Assembly (NCBI GenBank): GCA_011009095.1
Contig: VTPC01008022.1
Location: forward strand, 366,434 to 430,433
Reading direction: 5' to 3'
DNA: 64,000 nucleotides
From: Ignelater luminosus
Taxonomy: Eukaryota; Arthropoda; Insecta; Coleoptera; Elateridae
The notes under the pieces are model-generated. The model did no database searches, was not told the origin of the DNA, and saw only the letters and a list, made by a program, of their open reading frames with translations. Of this stretch, positions 10,997 through 23,639 are shown piece after piece (the stretch's first letter is position 1; each line of letters starts with the position of its first letter). The translations under genes and the position numbers were made by a program.

Positions 10997-13595
10997 ACAT
11001 CAGTTTATAACTTCAATGTGTGTAAACATATTTTCTTGCTCTACCCCACCCCAAAATAGGACACGCCACTAATGAGTATCCAGACATGTTTTGCAGAATT
11101 GTGCCTATTGTTAGGAAAAACATTTCAGCTCGATCAGGGCTTTTGTTTCGGAGTTATAGATCTGTAAGCGGACATCCCAGCATGCTCTTGAAAAAACGGC
11201 AAGGTTGACCGAATTGAGTTGAATATTCTCGGGAAGCACTTGCAAACCGCCCATCTCGAATATCTAGACGATCGGACTATCGGAACCGTTTTAGTATGGG
11301 CTGCACCATTCCCCAAAAGTGTTGATGTAAATAAAATTTTAAAAATGGTAAGTAAATCCACTTGTTTATTAGTTAGATTTGATAGAAACTTAATTAACGT
11401 AATCTATAATTAACCTCTAGCTTAGGATGGTAACCATAATTTATTACGCAAAAAACATATGGAAAGAAATATGCAAAACTAACTTCACAATTTGTATTCT
11501 GGTGTAATTAACATAATTTAGTTCAGCCGCAAGTTGAAGTTGAGCCTCCTGGGCTGTTAGTCTAGGCGTCTGCCAAAATGAAGGGGTTTCCGAAAAGCCC
11601 CTGATCCCTTGAGCGCAGAAAACCAATCCCTCACAAGAGGATGTCTGGGTTCAGGTAAGAATTAATCAACTTAATTAAACGGCAAGGGAACTGAACGGTT
11701 AAGCATACCCAAACTTTACATAACGGTGCTTTGATTTTTATTAGTGTCATTCAGAAAGAATTATTTATAATTAACATAAATACAAAGTTTGCAAAGCCAG
11801 ATAATTTAATGCGTTTTTTCTATTTTGTCAATTCGCAATTGACAATTCTTTCAAATTATTTGAGATGGCTGAAATAATTTAAGATAATTCTTGGAGAGCA
11901 GTTGCTATTGAATCTTTCAGTAGCCCCAGGTAGATATCAGCGGGCAGTGTCCTGGAGCACACGCAGGACCCTGAACGTCAATCCTACAAAGAACAATTTT
12001 GTTTACTCACCATAAGAATCAAATAATCTACATTTACATATTTGCATCTGCTATTTTGACGACAATTGGGCCAGTCGAAGGCTGGTCCGAGGCGGGTCGG
12101 CTCTAAGCGGCTTTTAATTAATCACCTAATCGAAGAGGAGCAAGGGGAGTCAAAGTTGGAAATATTGCACTTTTTGAAAACAAAGAATCGGAGTAACTCG
12201 AGAACTGGTGAACCGATCAAACTGGAAGCTAAGTGGAACATATTTTCTTTGATTATCCTATGCATGCGGCGACGCCTAGAGGCGAAGATGGGCAAACTTG
12301 ATTGGAACTTTATGGGAAGACCTAGAGATGTGGTACCAGAGGCGCTGCCATGTACTCTCCAAAAAATGTTTCACCTTAGGTTGTTTCAAATTTGAGTTCA
12401 CAAGGGTCCGTGGGGGGAGGGTCGCAGTGGGGGTTTTGAGAAGATATTAAAGTGGCATTTAGTACCTCGATCGGGGGTCTTCATCTACATCTGAAGCCAC
12501 CCGAACCGATTTCTCACCTCTTACGATTCGGCCGCTAGAGGCTGCGACAGGTCGAGCTTAGGAAAGTTCCTAGCTTTGAAACTATAAGGGCTACGGGAGT
12601 CTGGTGTTCGCCGATCAACACAGCTTTGCAAACACTATGGCGAGATAGGAAAAAAAATTTGGTGAAAAACCGTTTGGGAAATCTGCAGATTTTGCAACCT
12701 TCACCAAAACCTTCTGGATAGTGTGATCAACACAATGTTCGAAATTTATGTTCTAGCAAGGCTTATCTACCCACTCGAAAAAACCTGATTCGATTCGATT
12801 TTCCATAGCACGCTGAAATGTCGACTTAAAAAATTTGTAACTCGGTCAAGTAAGATCCGTCCTAGCAGGGATTTTTTAAACTAAGGAGCATCGTCGGATC
12901 AATAAGCTTAGGTGGGTACAAATGGCGTTTTATCGTTTTAAGGGTTAATTAGAACAGAAAAACGTAATCTTCCTTCTTTTGGCCCTTTTTGGGGCAGTTA
13001 TTCGAGTTTCTAGGAAAACGTAGTTGCAACACTTTAATGCGCTATAGGATGGGAAACAAGAAAGGCTTAATGCACTTTTTTCTTGCAAGATCAACTTGTA
13101 GGTCAAAACGGGAAATCTTGCACATGCGGCCTTGGAATGGACATCCTTTAAGCTAGAAAGACGAATCTTTTGCAGTAAAAATACTCTAGTGACATACACA
13201 TGATTATGTAAGCAAATGCCGGATCTTTCCAAAAAGACCCTCTAAACCTAAGGGGGTGCTCTTCCTCCTCCATCCTTTTAACTCCGTTATTTTTGGTTCA
13301 TTAATTCTGAGATTCGGCACGCAGCTCTTTCAAACCTTTGTGCATTTTGCCTCCAAATTCGGTTAGTATAGTCGGAGGGGGAAATCTTAAGATTTCTTGT
13401 AAATTTGTTATTTTTGGTTTTTCGTTATTTGTGCCAGAACCATATGTCCTATCGACTCGAAACCCTAACCATCGTAAAGAAAAGGCAACAATACGCAAAA
13501 AGTTTAATACACTCTTTTTTCGAAAAATCAATATTTGTACCTGAAAATCGGATTTGATGGTATAACGCGGAAAAATGAGATAGGGTAGTCACCGT
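10997..13595. other. Long stretch without a recognised feature
   Basis: Composition is mixed, with several short ORFs on both strands and no recognisable domain. The higher-GC part (12060-13560) looks like degenerate repetitive DNA, but I found no second copy in the window. No terminal repeats or RNA genes were seen. Confidence 0.5.
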
Positions 13596-13710
13596 GTTAC
13601 CGACCAGCTTGGACGGAGCGAAAGCGTAGTGTGGACGGCTCGGAGATAGCGGCGGTTGCTAATGGCAATGACCCAGGTGACCTTGGTGACTGCCTACGGT
13701 AAACATGGTC
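13596..13710 (-). repeat. Direct repeat, copy A (flanks the gag fragment)
   Basis: This matches 14728-14832 at roughly 80 percent by eye, including an identical atgacccaggtgaccttggt. On the reverse strand both copies begin near GCAGT and end in GGTAACA, with internal inverted ends (ACCAAG against TTGG). They could be short LTRs around the gag fragment. No matching target-site duplication was seen. Confidence 0.55.
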
Positions 13711-13899
13711 ATGGGCTCATTAGTGGTTGCTTCTATGGTGGCTGTTGCGACGACGAGGGCTGCTGTGGCTCGACTTCGGCAAGCTCCGGAGTTTTGTGGC
13801 TTGGAGCGGTTCTTGCGCTGTTTCTGGATGGTTGGATGAGGACCGGTGTGGTCATAGGCTAATTATTAGTGAAGGGCTCGCTGTTATGGACTTCAGCGG

Positions 13900-14727
13900 T
13901 GACGAGGAGGCTGCGAAAGTGGTCAGTGGGTGCAATGGTCTCTTCTGGTCAAATTCTCGGGTTAGCGCTAGAAGGTCGAGGTGGTTTCCTGTGTTCCCTC
14001 TTTCAGAAGGGAATGTATGTCTGTCACGGCGACGGCATGTTTGGTTGTATGTTGATTTTGTTTGTTTAGTGATTCTCGGACCGCTGCATGGTTTCTTGTC
14101 CGTTTCCCGGACAATCGTTGTAAAGGAGGCACAATTGCGGGCAGTCCCGATGGAAGTGTCGCTGTGGGCGGTGGCGGCACTGAGGATGTTGGTTGCGGGT
14201 TGGCTTCGAAGATCTCATCGGCTTCACGATTCTACTTTGCTGGCGGTTTAGGGGCGGCAAACGCGCAGTACACCGCGATGTCGTCTTTCATCAGGGTTCT
14301 GCAGACCGTGACCAGCTCTGACTCCTCCATCGTGTGTATGACATAAATGGCCAGCAGCTGCTTTTTTCGGATGAAATCCACGACGGGCTTGTCTTTCTGC
14401 TGTTATTTGCCCTATAAGGCTGCGAGAAGTTGCACCTTCTTGGCCTCACTAATGAGCAAAGTGAGAGAGGGATGCTGTCTCTAGCTCTGCTAGAGAGGTG
14501 GTTAAGAATGCTTGTTGTTGCCACCAGTTTTCGGCGTCTCCTTTGAACAGGCATCCAAGAACTTGCAGGGGTCTTCGTCTTCAAACTCATGGTGGCGGCG
14601 GCGTGCGTGGCCTTATTCTTTACTCCAGAAAGATCCGTGCCGAGGCGGCGTTGGAGGCAGCGACTGAAGGCGGCGTCTGCAGGGTGCCAAAGGTGCTTCT
14701 GTTCAGTGCCCCACAGCGGCACCACCA
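13900..14727 (-). pseudogene. Retrotransposon gag remnant
   Basis: Reverse-strand frames give GCLFKGDAENWWQQQAFL near 14560-14500, then FIRKKQLLAIYVIHTMEESE and LMKDDIAVYCAF near 14380-14260. This is the pattern of a retrotransposon gag capsid (a Gly-Asp/Ala-x-x-WW core followed by a helical region). Farther on, a damaged zinc-knuckle-like HFHRDCP appears near 14140. There are stops and frameshifts. The GC-rich DNA also gives longer open frames on the plus strand (13656-14251), which look spurious. This segment lies between two direct repeats of about 110 bp, perhaps a miniature LTR element. Confidence 0.55.
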
Positions 14728-14832
14728 AGATGTTACCAACTAGCTTGGGTGGTGCGAAGGCGTGGTGTAGGCGCCTCGGAGATGGCGGCGGTTGCAGGCG
14801 ATGACCCAGGTGACCTTGGTAACTGCATACAA
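14728..14832 (-). repeat. Direct repeat, copy B (flanks the gag fragment)
   Basis: This is the partner of 13596-13710. On the reverse strand it ends GGTAACA and is followed two bases later by TTGGTGGTGCCGC, which could be a primer-binding site next to a short 5' LTR; that reading is an inference. The match to copy A stops at 14832, just before the separate 1.1-kb LTR. Confidence 0.5.
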
Positions 14833-14839
14833 TAGACTT

Positions 14840-15936
14840 TGTAACGAAGTTATTTTGACTTTAATAAATTAAAAGACTATTTATAGAAGAATTATAATTT
14901 ATTTGTAGATTTATCCGTACATTGTACACACCGGCGTGTTTATCCGGCTTTCCCCAGGTGGTGCCGCATGATAACGCCGGCAAATATTTGTTATGTTATA
15001 ATTCAAATATTAACATTTAAGTTATAGAGCGAATTATAAATTGAATTTCCGTATAAGTATTAGAGACCGCTAATACTTATTTTATTTTATGAGGTTGTAA
15101 GAGAAATTGTTTAATTTAGAATTAACTATTTACCGACCGAATTATAAATTGTAATTATACTATCTTGAATCACTTAATTAGCGAAGCGAACCGAGCATTT
15201 ATCCCTCCGATTAGGCCGTTTTGCCCATGCTAGGGCATCCCCACTACAAGCGTGGGGGGACCGAGCGGGTATAAATACAAACGCCTGACCGCAGTAAGGG
15301 AGTTCCGTTCCAGAATTCGAGTTCCGAGCTCCAAAAGTCCAGCAGCCGAATTCTAGTAAGTAAACCGAACAGGTAAAGAGGTGCCCTCTCCTACTTGACC
15401 GTTCTTCTTGTTTTTCCTACACCGTTCTCTTCTTGTCCTCTTGCGAGATCCGTCCCGTTCCTACTTGTCCTACTGTCGGTGTGGCGGTCGATCCGACACA
15501 TCGCCGGTCCGGTCCAAGCCCGGTTACTCCGGCGCAGGTGAGGCGGTCGATCCGACTCATCACCGCTGGGTAACTCCACATCCTTCCCCTTCGTATTCCC
15601 CGCTCATCACCATCAAGCACCTGACCCGACTAACCGCATACCCGACTCTGTATAACCGCACGCCGCCCTCTTGCTGCATCTTACCGGTAGTAACGATCCC
15701 AGAATTGGGTGTAGTGCTAGGTAGTGGCTTGCATTGGTTTGTTTGTATGCTTGCTGTATTACCTGCTTGTATTAATAGATTGTTTGGGCTTGATCGGTGT
15801 TTTATTTATATATTAAGCTCTCCGAATTTCTCTTTTAGCCGTCGACCCCTGGAGTCACCGGGTCTCCATCGTAGCTGCCCGGTGAGCCCTCGCCCGACCG
15901 CACCAAGGGCGAGGTGGGGAAGTAAACCCCCTTACA
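14840..15936 (+). mobile_element. 1.1-kb LTR of a gypsy-type retrotransposon
   Basis: It starts TGTAACG and ends CTTACA, the expected TG...CA inverted termini, and is followed five bases later by a primer-binding site. A TATA box (TATAAATA, 15270-15277) marks the probable promoter, with transcription likely starting around 15292-15301. The length of 1097 bp suits Osvaldo-like gypsy elements, which also use a TGGCGCC-type site. No second LTR was found in the window. The element's interior is lost soon after 15960, unless the decayed pol at 18.3-20.4 kb belongs to it. Confidence 0.7.
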
Positions 15937-15941
15937 AAATC

Positions 15942-15960
15942 TGGCGCCCGAGCACCGACC
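15942..15960 (+). other. Retrotransposon primer-binding site
   Basis: TGGCGCCCGAGCACCGACC lies five bases after the LTR end. A TGGCGCC start pairs with the 3' CCA end of a tRNA and is common for tRNA-Lys-primed elements. The tRNA was not confirmed. Confidence 0.65.
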
Positions 15961-18300
15961 GGCCGAGCATCGGAAAGAAAGCGTCACAACTTCTACGATG
16001 GCGCTATTGTGAGGTTAGGGTTAGGCTTGTTTAAATAAAACACGTAATGGTTGTGTAAAGTGTTTGGGACCGAGACATGGCTATGGTGCAGACTGGAGGA
16101 ACGTAGGTTGGGAGGCAAAAGAGATGTGGTCTTCTCTAGAATGAAAGAGAAATGTGTTTTCCTCGGAGGTTGGGATGCAAGAGAGTGATTCTTACTCAGT
16201 TCCCGGTATTTAAGTCGCGTTCTCATATTTATTTTCTTTAAATCTCATTTCTAATATTTTATTCTTATGGTGAGGGCTATACCAAGAGTTATCGCAGGTA
16301 TATTTCTGTACGCAATTTTAAAACTAGAATAGGACTAGCATCATCAGAGATAACGACACGATTCCTGGAATTGGCGTCTTTAAATTTTGATTTAAATTAT
16401 TACTTTTTTTGTGCTGCCCAAAACTTTTTATTTTATAATACAGAAATACAAAGTTGTATCGCTCATCTATTTACTGTTCGTGTTATCCCTAGCGGGTCAC
16501 AAAATGCCGTTTCGCTTCAATTTTATAAATGAGCTTTACTGGAACTCATTATATTGTCCAATTATAGAAAATTGATTTTATTTTTCGGAATTTTGTAAAT
16601 TTGTAAACAAATTGTGTGCCCTTCTAGGAATCGTCTAGATAAACCAAAGCCTAAAAGTCCAATCTGAAGCTCCCTCGTATTCTCATTGTCGTTATTATGT
16701 ATTTTGATTTATAGCCACGCAAAACATTACATTAAAACTATGCAGATTATCCTAAAAGTACTTTTATTGCGTAAGAACTCTTAATTTTCATTAATTATCA
16801 TGTCGGCATTTTATTCGGTGTTTTTTATTCTGCTAAATTTTTCAATCAGTGTTGTCATCCATTAGTTATATTATACGCCTCCTGTTTGACTAATGCAGTC
16901 TGTTTGAATGGGAGAGAACAAGGAGATTTTTCATAATGTTATTTGGGTTCTGTTAAAATAAGGGCGCGTTTTGCTTGTCTTAATCAGACTAGTTTATAAA
17001 GCTGCCTGAAAAAAGCTTTTGTTGTATTTTGACGACTCTAAACAATGGAAAATACAGAGTAATTTATAATTATACTTCGGAGCCCGCCCTTTCAGCTACC
17101 CACCTTCATCTCGTTCCTCACAAACAGAATTATTATCGTTATTCCTACCTTATAGTATAATAAAAGACTGATAATATTCTGTCAAAAAGAAAACATATTT
17201 TTATAAAACAAGAGCGCTGTTACAAGAAACCGCAAGGCGAACGTTCCTGCGAGAAATTTGGTGTAAAGATTAAAGACGCAGATTTTCCGTAGATCTATTC
17301 AAATGCTTTTAAAGTAATTTCTTATTTTTAAAGACTGGCGTTGCCAAAGTGCTTTAATTACTCTTGGATTAGTCCAAAGCAGCTCGTACAGCGGTTTATC
17401 CTGAACACTGAAACATTTAATGAAAATCTCGTTTACGTTCCGATCTAACTTGATTTTAGATTCGTGATAACTTTCCCATTTACACTTTCAGGACTGTAAA
17501 CGCTTTCAAATTTAAATTCGAACTTAATATATTTTTTGCATTTTCTTCGAGAAATCGGATAAATCTAACAAATTCGATTTTGATTTCTGTTTATTAAAAG
17601 AATGCAAATTTAATACGAGCTGAAAGTGAAAAGTTACTTAGATCGTAGTTTCCGGGACTCCGGGAGAGAAAGCTTCACCACACACCGATGTTTAATTAAT
17701 CAACTCCGAGCTGCTTGCTTGGTTTATTAACAGCATTGATCATTGGTGTATTCACACAACCAACCGCAGACAAGATCAAAACCTGCATCCTTTTGTTTTG
17801 TTTATTAGCGACCCATTTTGTGAAATTTTTACGAAATATAAAGCGGAAAAGATTTTTTTAACAATTTTCTAATTAGATGTTATTTTTGTGTTAAGTCAGC
17901 TAGGAAATTAACTTTTATACACGTTTATTAGGTCTAGAGATAAGGCTTTAGTTGATTAATTTCCTGAAACGTTAATAATACAAGATTTAGACAGAAGAAG
18001 CTTATATTTAAAGTGGGGGTATGCAAACATTTTAAATTAAAAAATATTAGTCTCTTTTGTACTGTTTGAGATGAGTAGATTACTAAAATTAAAGTAAAAA
18101 CATTAGAAATTAATAATAATGAAAAATACTTGAAACATTTACGTAACCTCTAACGCTGTTGCGATTGGTGTGACGTCATTTGAAAAAACCCGCCCCCTTT
18201 TGTTTTGTTTTTAGTGCTTGTTATCTAGAAATTGTCATCAATGTTGAGGTTATGTCAGTAGGTATGTCAAATTTCTGCTTCGTTGTTTTCTATTTGTTTT
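15961..18300. other. AT-rich DNA between the LTR and gypsy pol
   Basis: No recognisable coding motif or terminal repeat was seen. It could be the decayed leader and gag region of the element whose LTR ends at 15936, but nothing in the sequence proves it. A chance ggttagggttagg at 16010 is not a telomeric array. Confidence 0.4.
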
Positions 18301-18316
18301 TCACAATTATGTCAAT

Positions 18317-20445
18317 TTGGAGCCAGACCGGATCTATGAAGCCGTCGAAACATCTTGTGATCAGTTGAATCTTCCACTACTTCCGCTAAGCCTTAGAAAC
18401 TTAATAAGGCTAGGTGTTGTAATTGTAGGGGATCGGGTCATTTATTTTCCACTTGTTCTCAACGTAAGGGCAAGAAGTTCTGTTATCGCTGTGGGAAGCC
18501 TGACGTCACTTTGTCGACGTGTCCTAGATGTTTTTGTATGTTTTTGGAAAACGCCCCGGGGAAAAATTAAAGAGTCGTCCAATGTCTTCAAACATTTTTC
18601 GAGATTCGGTCAATTGTAAATGTGCCAATGTGGGAATTGAACGTAAGATTGTTACTGAAGCTAAACCAACTAAACAGAGATATTATCCCGTGTCGTGCAA
18701 AAACAAATCCACGAAAAGTTAGATAGAATGTTAACTTTAGGGGTTATTGAAAAGTCAAATTGTCTTTGAGCGAGGCTCATCTTGTTAGTTAAGAAGAGGG
18801 ATAGGAAATACACATTTTGCGTCAACTTTAGGAAACTGAATTTTGTTACAGGAAAAAACGCATACCCACTTCTTTATGTGTCTGCTATATTGCCAGGTTT
18901 ATTACTTCTTTCGACATTAAGTCTGGCGAATTCTGATGGCTAAAGATTCCAAGCTAATAAGGATCTCTATCAGCTCACATTAATGTCCTTTGGTTTGAAT
19001 AACGCGCCTGCTACTTGGCAGCGATTTTTTGGTGGCATTTTAAAACCAGAACTCGAGCCCTATGTCTTTGTTTACTTAGACGATAACATCATTTGTGCAT
19101 CTACGTTTCAAAAACATCTCAAAATCCTAAATGAAGTTATAGAAAGGTGACGCAAGACTGAACTTACTTAAAGTCGAGACAAATGCCATTTATTAAGAAT
19201 TAATTAGTTAGCGCACCCATTTTCTCTTAACCGGATTTCAGTTTTCCGTGCAGTCTATACGGACGCCCCTGCTTTTGCAATTGGTGCTGCTTTGTCGCAG
19301 ACCGTTGATGGATCGGAGCGAGTCATATGTTATCGTAGTTATTAAATAGCTCATTAAATAAGGCTAAATGGAATTATTCGGTGACTGAGTACGAGTGTCT
19401 CGCTGTGCTTTGGGCAATTGGAAAATTGTATCCTTGCTTATAGGGAACTCGTTTCCAAGTTGTTACAGGTTTGGCTCAACAGCCTTCGTGAACCTACTGG
19501 TCGTCTGGCCCGCTGGGCCGTAAGATCCCCAAAAATATAACTACGAAATTATTTTTTGTAAAGGAATACAACACGTTGTGAAGCGATACTTTGTCCCGAT
19601 CCATCTCGGTTTTGGATGTCGTCAATATGTCTGACCCTGGGAGTGACCAAATAGTATAAACGTAAAATAACTCGAGTTAGGCAAAATTTTCTTTAATACT
19701 AATTGCACCGTCAACTCGGTTGCAGGTGCATATAAACACGTTGCGCTTATCAATACTACTTGGCTGCATAATCATACACATGAGATCTTTGTAAAATAGT
19801 GACGTGGGTGATGAGAAACTACTGCTTTTTCAGCGGCTCGAGACGTGTCGAAGTTTTTTACCTGTATACTTCTTACATGCACGCATTTCCTAATTAACGT
19901 TGTAAGTTAAACGAATACGTCACCGATTCTTAACATGACCTACCAACTAATCTCTGCCGCTTTTTGGTAATGAGGAGCATTGGAACGAAGTTGTTCCTAA
20001 ACATCAACGCCATGATCTTAGATATTTTTATGGCGAAATCCTGGCAAGTGGTTTTGATAGATTTAGTTGGTCTATTACTTCGTTCTACGCTTGGCTACAC
20101 TTAACATCTTTTCGTTTCGCGAAGTTTGTTCTATTGTCTCCTTTACGCGCAGCCACTGCTACATCTGTAGTTCAGAGAATCGAAGAACATGCCATCTTGT
20201 TATTTGGTGTACCGCAATACGTCTTTTGTAATAACGGAGTACAATTTCGCAGTAAAAAGTTTAGGAAAATGGTATACAAGTCAAACATCATCTTTAACGT
20301 TAATTACCATCCGCAAGCGAATCTCGTTAAAAGTGTTGTTAAGATAATATTATCATTCTACGTCTTTTCACTTGCCCATAGGAAACCCAGAAAGCAACTC
20401 GAACATCAGCCTTTCGTTCTTGAGATACAATCGAATCTTTAGAAA
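18317..20445 (+). pseudogene. Decayed Ty3/gypsy retrotransposon (gag zinc knuckles, RT, RNase H, integrase)
   Basis: Domains occur in the normal order. Two zinc knuckles lie at 18415-18522 (CCNCRGSGHLFSTC and CYRCGKPDVTLSTC). Reverse transcriptase motifs follow: KKRDRKYTFCVNFRKLNFVT (about 18791), LMSFGLNNAPATWQRFF (about 18980) and the catalytic VYLDD (about 19068). RNase H is marked by VYTDAPAFAIGAALSQ (about 19250). An integrase core lies at 20134-20440 with SDNG degraded to CNNG, then YHPQAN. Many stops and frameshifts break the frames, so no protein can be made. It lies 2.4 kb downstream of an LTR in the same direction; both may belong to one element. Confidence 0.85.
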
Positions 20446-20660
20446 AAACAAAACACGGTCACTAATACCTGAGGTATATAAGAGCGTTTCCCGTACTGGT
20501 ACTTCCAAACTAGTTATAATAATAATCAAAATCCCATCTCGATTGGATCATTTGTTGTGAAAATACAATCGAGGCATAAAAAAAAACAAAAGACGGTCGA
20601 TGGTACCTAAGGTATATATTGACCTTTTCCATACTAGTAATATCAAAACTAGTTATAATA
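20425..20660. repeat. Tandem duplication, about 138-bp period
   Basis: A segment starting atacaatcga at 20425 recurs at about 20563; both end in aactagttataata. They share ggtatata and other blocks. It follows the integrase fragment directly and may be the decayed edge of the retrotransposon. Confidence 0.5.
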
Positions 20661-20689
20661 GCCATCTGGATGGGGTTATCCGCTTAAAT

Positions 20690-21010
20690 AACAAATAACT
20701 TTTCCGCCTCCTGAATAACTCTGAGACAGTACCGCTTCTATGCCAAATGAAGAAGCGTCTGTTTGTAATACAAAAGGTAATTCTAAACTTGGACACGTTA
20801 ACACAGGTACAGCCTAACGCATTCTTAACCCACTCTAAGAATGTGGTACATTCCTCGGTCCATGCAGATTTTTGGCTTTTCTTTAGAAGAGTCGTCGTAG
20901 GCGTTATTATGGTCGAATAATCGGTACCATCCAGAGTCTTTGATTTGTTTGTAGTGTTTTAAAACTTCATGGCATTTAAAATATTGAGAAGTTTTGGTGA
21001 AATGTTTCAC
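20690..21010 (-). pseudogene. Ty3/gypsy RNase H fragment, reverse orientation
   Basis: The reverse strand encodes TCPSLELPFVLQTDASSFGI followed by EAVLSQ near 20820-20730, the start of a gypsy RNase H domain with its TDAS motif. The region before it reads as the RT-RNase H linker with frameshifts. It faces the element at 18.3-20.4 kb, so two gypsy remnants meet tail to tail here. Confidence 0.7.
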
Positions 21011-22600
21011 AAATATGTCATTGTTGCCAATATTGCGTTTTAGTTGTAAAAAGTGGTATCAGGTAGGTCCAAATCACCCCATCTATATTGTAATCAACGA
21101 GGAAACGATACCTGCTCATTTGGAAAAACATTGTATTACACATGTCCTAGTCTTTCAACTTTATTTTCTTTCTATTTAGTTAGCAAAAAAGATAGCCAAC
21201 GAAATCTAGGTATCTTGAAATCCTTTCATAACTTCCCCAAACTTTCGAAAATTTTTTTATTGGGAATATTTTTTAAGATTTATAAATCTCCATAATTTTC
21301 GTACTTATAATGAAACTTTTAAAAATTTGGTTCAATATTTGTCTTTAAGTGTCCAGTTTATCAAATCACTTCTTAAATCCAGCTTTCGCAGAATGAATTC
21401 GTTTTAATTTTACTTTCTACAATAAATTCTTCAAAATCACCCGCAATAGCTAATGCATATCTAACAATATGCATTGCCTCTGTCACGATCCCCAAATACG
21501 GCCTTCGAATCAACATTTGGCTCGGCAAGATCTAAGCACCTAATATCAATATCCGGCCTTTAATAACATCTACTCAACAAAACAACAGAGGACTTCAATA
21601 CCTCAAAATTAAATTAAATATCGACGCTCTGGACAATTACCACCGCTTCGTCAGCCAGTTCTCTGCCATCCGACAACTACCTTTGTCGGCAACCGACTGT
21701 AACTGCCGCCGTGCTTTTATTACGCGTTATCATCTCTACCTCAAGGACATCGGTAACCACAGCATCCATCTAGTACTTCTATCACCATCATCTGTACTAC
21801 TACACGGTCTGCGGCGTAATGTCATCATTCAGAATTCCACTTTAGCGTTGGTCTTTGGCAGAAAAGCACAGTGAGCTCTTTCTCTTTCTCTTTCTCATTC
21901 ACTTTTCGAATCGATTATTTGCGCATACAGTTGCAATTTCTAATTTCATGGTTTACTGTTACATTTACAAAAATCCAAGATCCTTCTCGAACTCAAAAAT
22001 TATAGAAGTCATATTTCTAGTAACGATTCTACAAAAATTTATGGCAACTGTTTTCATTATTTCGACAGTAAACAAAACAAAATTATCAAATTTCGTTTTC
22101 ATTAATAAACATTAGGAGAGTAATAAAAAGCAAACTTTTTTTTTAATAATAACCGACATAACCCATGAATGCAGAGGATCGGCAAATTAAGTTTCATGCC
22201 CCGGTGCCAAATACTATAGACACGGGCCTGATTATGAATACGAGCTCTGGCAATAAAATGTAAACGTTGAGATGTTACACAAAATATTACTCTCTCTCAT
22301 GGGAATAAATAGTCTTTAGTATACAAAATGTATGTTTAATATGCAATATAGAGAATTTATCATCTGTGAGGACTCTATCTGCATTGGAAATAAACTTTTC
22401 AGGACTGTAGTTTCGTCGAACATAACTTTGTTGTAGAAATTATGACATACAAACGTCAGGCATATCCTAGCAAACAGTTTTAATTGTTTTAGCAATTAAA
22501 TATCTGTTTTGGTAGCTATGGTGATTGTTAAATGACCTTTTTGTTTTCGACAGTCAATCCTTTAAAACTCCTTCTCTGCCGTTCTTTTCTATCTTTGCTC
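21011..22600. other. No recognised gene; short pyrimidine microsatellite
   Basis: This is AT-rich, with a tctttctctttctc run at about 21878-21896. A less AT-rich part (21480-21840) has short ORFs without motifs. A cysteine-rich reading near 21050-21150 might be a decayed zinc knuckle, but it is too weak to call. Confidence 0.45.
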
Positions 22601-22629
22601 GTTCCTGAGATATTTCATTTTAAAGAAAA

Positions 22630-22800
22630 TTTGATAATTTCGTTTTTAGCAAATATCTAGTAAGCCGAGAACTTTTTTGAAAAAGCAAAAACATCAGTAA
22701 ACTGAGCTCTAAAGTGGGCAGCTTTTTTCTAAAGACGGAGCGGGGACACTTTAAGTGGGGCAAATCGGTATGCGCGGGGAATCGATGTGCGGCTTACATT
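22630..22800. repeat. Partial MITE copy and a second dispersed repeat
   Basis: Bases 22630-22735 match the interior of the MITE at 39016-39200 (shared gataatttcgtttttagcaa), without its termini. Right after it, 22738-22785 (agtggggcaaatcggtatgc) matches about 43734-43780. Confidence 0.6.
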
Positions 22801-23394
22801 GCGGGTGATTATTACGATTTAGTAAAATTAATTAAAGCAAATACTTAATGTAACCGAAACCGAAACATTTTTGTAACTTAATTACATCTCCCTTACAACT
22901 GTATTATCCGATCTAACGCGCGTGTCGCTCATCTTATAAACTGTAAAGGATTATTGGTCTTGGTTTGTCTGCTCTGTCACCCGAAGGGTTTTTCAACACT
23001 CTTAGTTACAAGATATATTAAAGTAATTGTGTAAAATAATGTATAGACTATAGCAAGAATGCATGTAAAATAGGTTTTTGGCAAATATTATCTCTCCAGT
23101 ACTGTGATTGCTTGCACTTATAAAGAAGAAAAACCTTGGGAGAATTCTGCTTGAATTCATGTAATTACAAAACCCTTGGAGGATTTAGAAATTGGAAATC
23201 ATTTGATTTACTAAAAGAACTCTAGGCAGGAAATTGCGCACATAGGTGTGTCCACAGCTAATTGAGGAATCTTCCATTACTTTACTTTTCGATTTGCAAC
23301 TTTACAATTTTGTGATTTTAAATGTTCTTTTTATACAATCAGCAGCCACGGATTATTTAAAAATTCTTCTGTATTTCGAATAGCTTGACGTATT

Positions 23395-23510
23395 TTTTAA
23401 TTTAGAACTAATAATCTGTTGGTTATTTAGTGTCTAGGAGTGTTTAGAGAAAATTTCCAGCGTTTTCTCCCAGACTTTCCGGTGTTTTTTTCAGATTTTT
23501 AGTAACAATA
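23395..23510. repeat. Dispersed repeat of about 115 bp, three copies
   Basis: The copies are at 23395-23510, 25320-25440 and 44565-44690. They share actaataatctgt, ggttatttagtgtct and agatttccagcgtttt, with about 20-25 percent divergence by eye. The start can fold weakly (CTAATAATC against GTTATTTAG). Confidence 0.55.
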
Positions 23511-23639
23511 TAAAAACTCATATCTGTAAGTCTCTAAGTACAGTTTCTAACTTTACAAGTTTGTAAATTCTAGGTGTGATTAAGCGCTGCACAGTGACAC
23601 ATAAAACAATTGAAACTGACGTTAAATGTACCGGGCATG

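Noticed and set aside
13656..14251. Plus-strand ORFs of 66-174 codons in GC-rich DNA
   Set aside because: They lie antisense to the gag remnant; high GC removes stops from all frames, and the gag motifs are on the other strand.
16010..16025. Telomere-like ggttagggttagg
   Set aside because: Only two copies of the word, not an array; insect telomeres usually use TTAGG in long runs.
21050..21160. Possible gag zinc knuckle
   Set aside because: Cysteine spacing does not fit C-x2-C-x4-H-x4-C in any one frame.
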